Below, one piece after another: positions 63,552-64,000 of a DNA stretch of 64,000 nt. The DNA comes from Plumapathes pennacea (lineage: Eukaryota; Cnidaria; Anthozoa; Antipatharia; Myriopathidae), in the NCBI GenBank assembly GCA_964036295.1, contig OZ038468.1:9305683-9369682 (forward strand), given 5' to 3'. The position numbers and the translations under genes were made by a program. The notes under the pieces were generated by a model that saw only the letters and a program-made list of their open reading frames with translations, searched no databases and had not been told where the DNA came from. The first letter of the stretch is position 1, and the number at the start of each line of letters is the position of its first letter.

Positions 63552-63655
63552 GAATTCTGCTAAGCAATGAGAAAAAGAGCCGACTCGTACCAGCGATTCA
63601 AAAAGCAACGTCGCTATGTAAGCTTGGCTGCCACAAGCCAGTTATCCCTGTGGTA
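63552..63655 (+). other. 28S rRNA-derived boundary segment (end of E)
   Basis: The best preserved copy: GAATTCTGCT, AAGAGCCGAC, TTCAAAAAGCAACGTCGCT and GGCTGCCACAAGCCAGTTAT then CCCTGTGGTA follow the antisense 28S rRNA almost base for base, except the shared deviation CTCGTACCAGCG in place of ATCGAAGG. Confidence 0.92.
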
Positions 63656-63716
63656 TAAAGATATTAAGGGTGGGGTGGGTTGGGAGAAAAGGAAACACCC
63701 GAAAAATTGCAGAATG
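63656..63716 (+). mobile_element. 61-bp element start (with G-run) inserted in 28S sequence
   Basis: The 61 bp include GGGTGGGGTGGGTTGGG (63,668-63,684), a clear G-quadruplex pattern, and resemble the start of unit D (ATATTA, GGGTGGG, AGGAAACA). They are flanked by identical 12-bp copies of ATCCCTGTGGTA (63,644-63,655 and 63,717-63,728), which occurs once in intact 28S rRNA. It looks like the stub of another unit whose body is gone. Confidence 0.7.
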
Positions 63717-64000
63717 ATCCCTGTGGTAACATTTCTGACACCTCTAGATTAAAACTCCTAAAGACTAAAGGATCGTTAGGCCATGCTTTCACAGTTTGTA
63801 TTCATACTGAAAATCAAAATCAAGTGAGCTTTTACCCTTTTGTTCTACATGAGATTTCCGTTCTCAAAGAGCTCACCTTAGGACACCTGCGTTATCATTT
63901 GACAGATGTGCTGCCCCAGCCAAACTCCCAACCTGACAGTGTATTCGACTTGGATGGGCCTGCACAAGAGAGACCTTAAGTCCAGAAAGTGAACCTTGCG
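63717..64000 (-). pseudogene. 28S rRNA pseudogene fragment (antisense to the plus strand)
   Basis: The plus strand reads ATCCCTGTGGTAAC, TTCTGACACCTCTAG, CTAAAGGATCG, CACCTTAGGACACCTGCG and GCCCCAGCCAAACTCCC, which is the reverse complement of the large-subunit rRNA domain near the peptidyl-transferase centre. Many differences from the usual sequence are C to T or G to A, several at former CpG sites, so this is a decayed, not functional, copy. It continues past the window edge. Confidence 0.92.

Noticed and set aside
63680..63979. 99-codon open frame at the right edge
   Set aside because: It is the antisense of 28S rRNA. The reading frame GHAFTVCIHTENQNQ is a well-known kind of false protein from rDNA.

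Overview
The window is eukaryotic, metazoan DNA. Several genes and leader exons have GT-AG introns, a host-type HECT ubiquitin-ligase gene is split into nine exons, and the right end is a decayed 28S ribosomal RNA gene read antisense. A fold-back repeat beginning AGCCTGGTCCTCACTAGCG and the HECT gene type make an aquatic invertebrate, probably a cnidarian, my best guess (inference). Nearly everything here is mobile DNA.

Layout. 1-9,0xx is a compact virus-like block: the N-terminal part of a protein-primed type B DNA polymerase on the minus strand (broken) and about ten small, tightly packed genes on both strands, most of unknown function. A non-autonomous Helentron-like insertion (4,726-5,846) carrying a Harbinger-type MITE interrupts it. 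From about 9,020 to 63,716 lies a patchwork of large Helitron-like elements, each encoding an HUH/Y2 Rep and a PIF1-like helicase. I name the units Z (9.02-9.64 kb, minus, promoter only), A (10.28-17.82, minus), G (17.82-18.5, plus, ORF3 fragment), F (25.2-27.6, plus, 3-prime part), D (27.7-34.5, plus), C (36.4-43.1, minus), B (46.3-54.74, plus) and E (54.9-63.55, plus). Between F and A sit a 20-21.8 kb gene fragment and the HECT gene (22.0-25.2 kb), which is cut off and joined to the helicase of unit F.

How the units are built. In transcript order a full unit has: a G-quadruplex-like run, satellite-like tandem repeats (periods of about 163, 308 and 382 bp), a promoter block with a GGTCACGTGACC palindrome and TGACGTMA sites, one to several tiny non-coding leader exons, Rep, helicase, then either a spliced ATG-led third gene (ORF3; units C, E, F, G and a remnant in D) or an SGNH hydrolase exon (A, B), a small double hairpin, and a segment of about 100 bp of antisense 28S rRNA. 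The 28S-like segment and the G-run recur at 10.2, 27.6, 34.5, 46.2, 54.8 and 63.6 kb, separating successive units, and at the last one the 28S sequence simply continues to the window edge. This suggests elements that target 28S rDNA, or carry a piece of it at their boundary, and pile up head to tail.

State. No unit is intact. A carries a 1.77-kb Helentron-like insertion and a helicase deletion, B has lost the Rep-helicase junction, D has lost most of ORF3, and E has one stop and two frameshifts in Rep-helicase but an intact ORF3. Z plus A is an inverted, diverged copy of B plus the start of E. Several stop codons are TGA at places where CGA is likely ancestral, as expected from CpG decay. I saw no reverse transcriptase, LTR, tRNA gene or CRISPR array.
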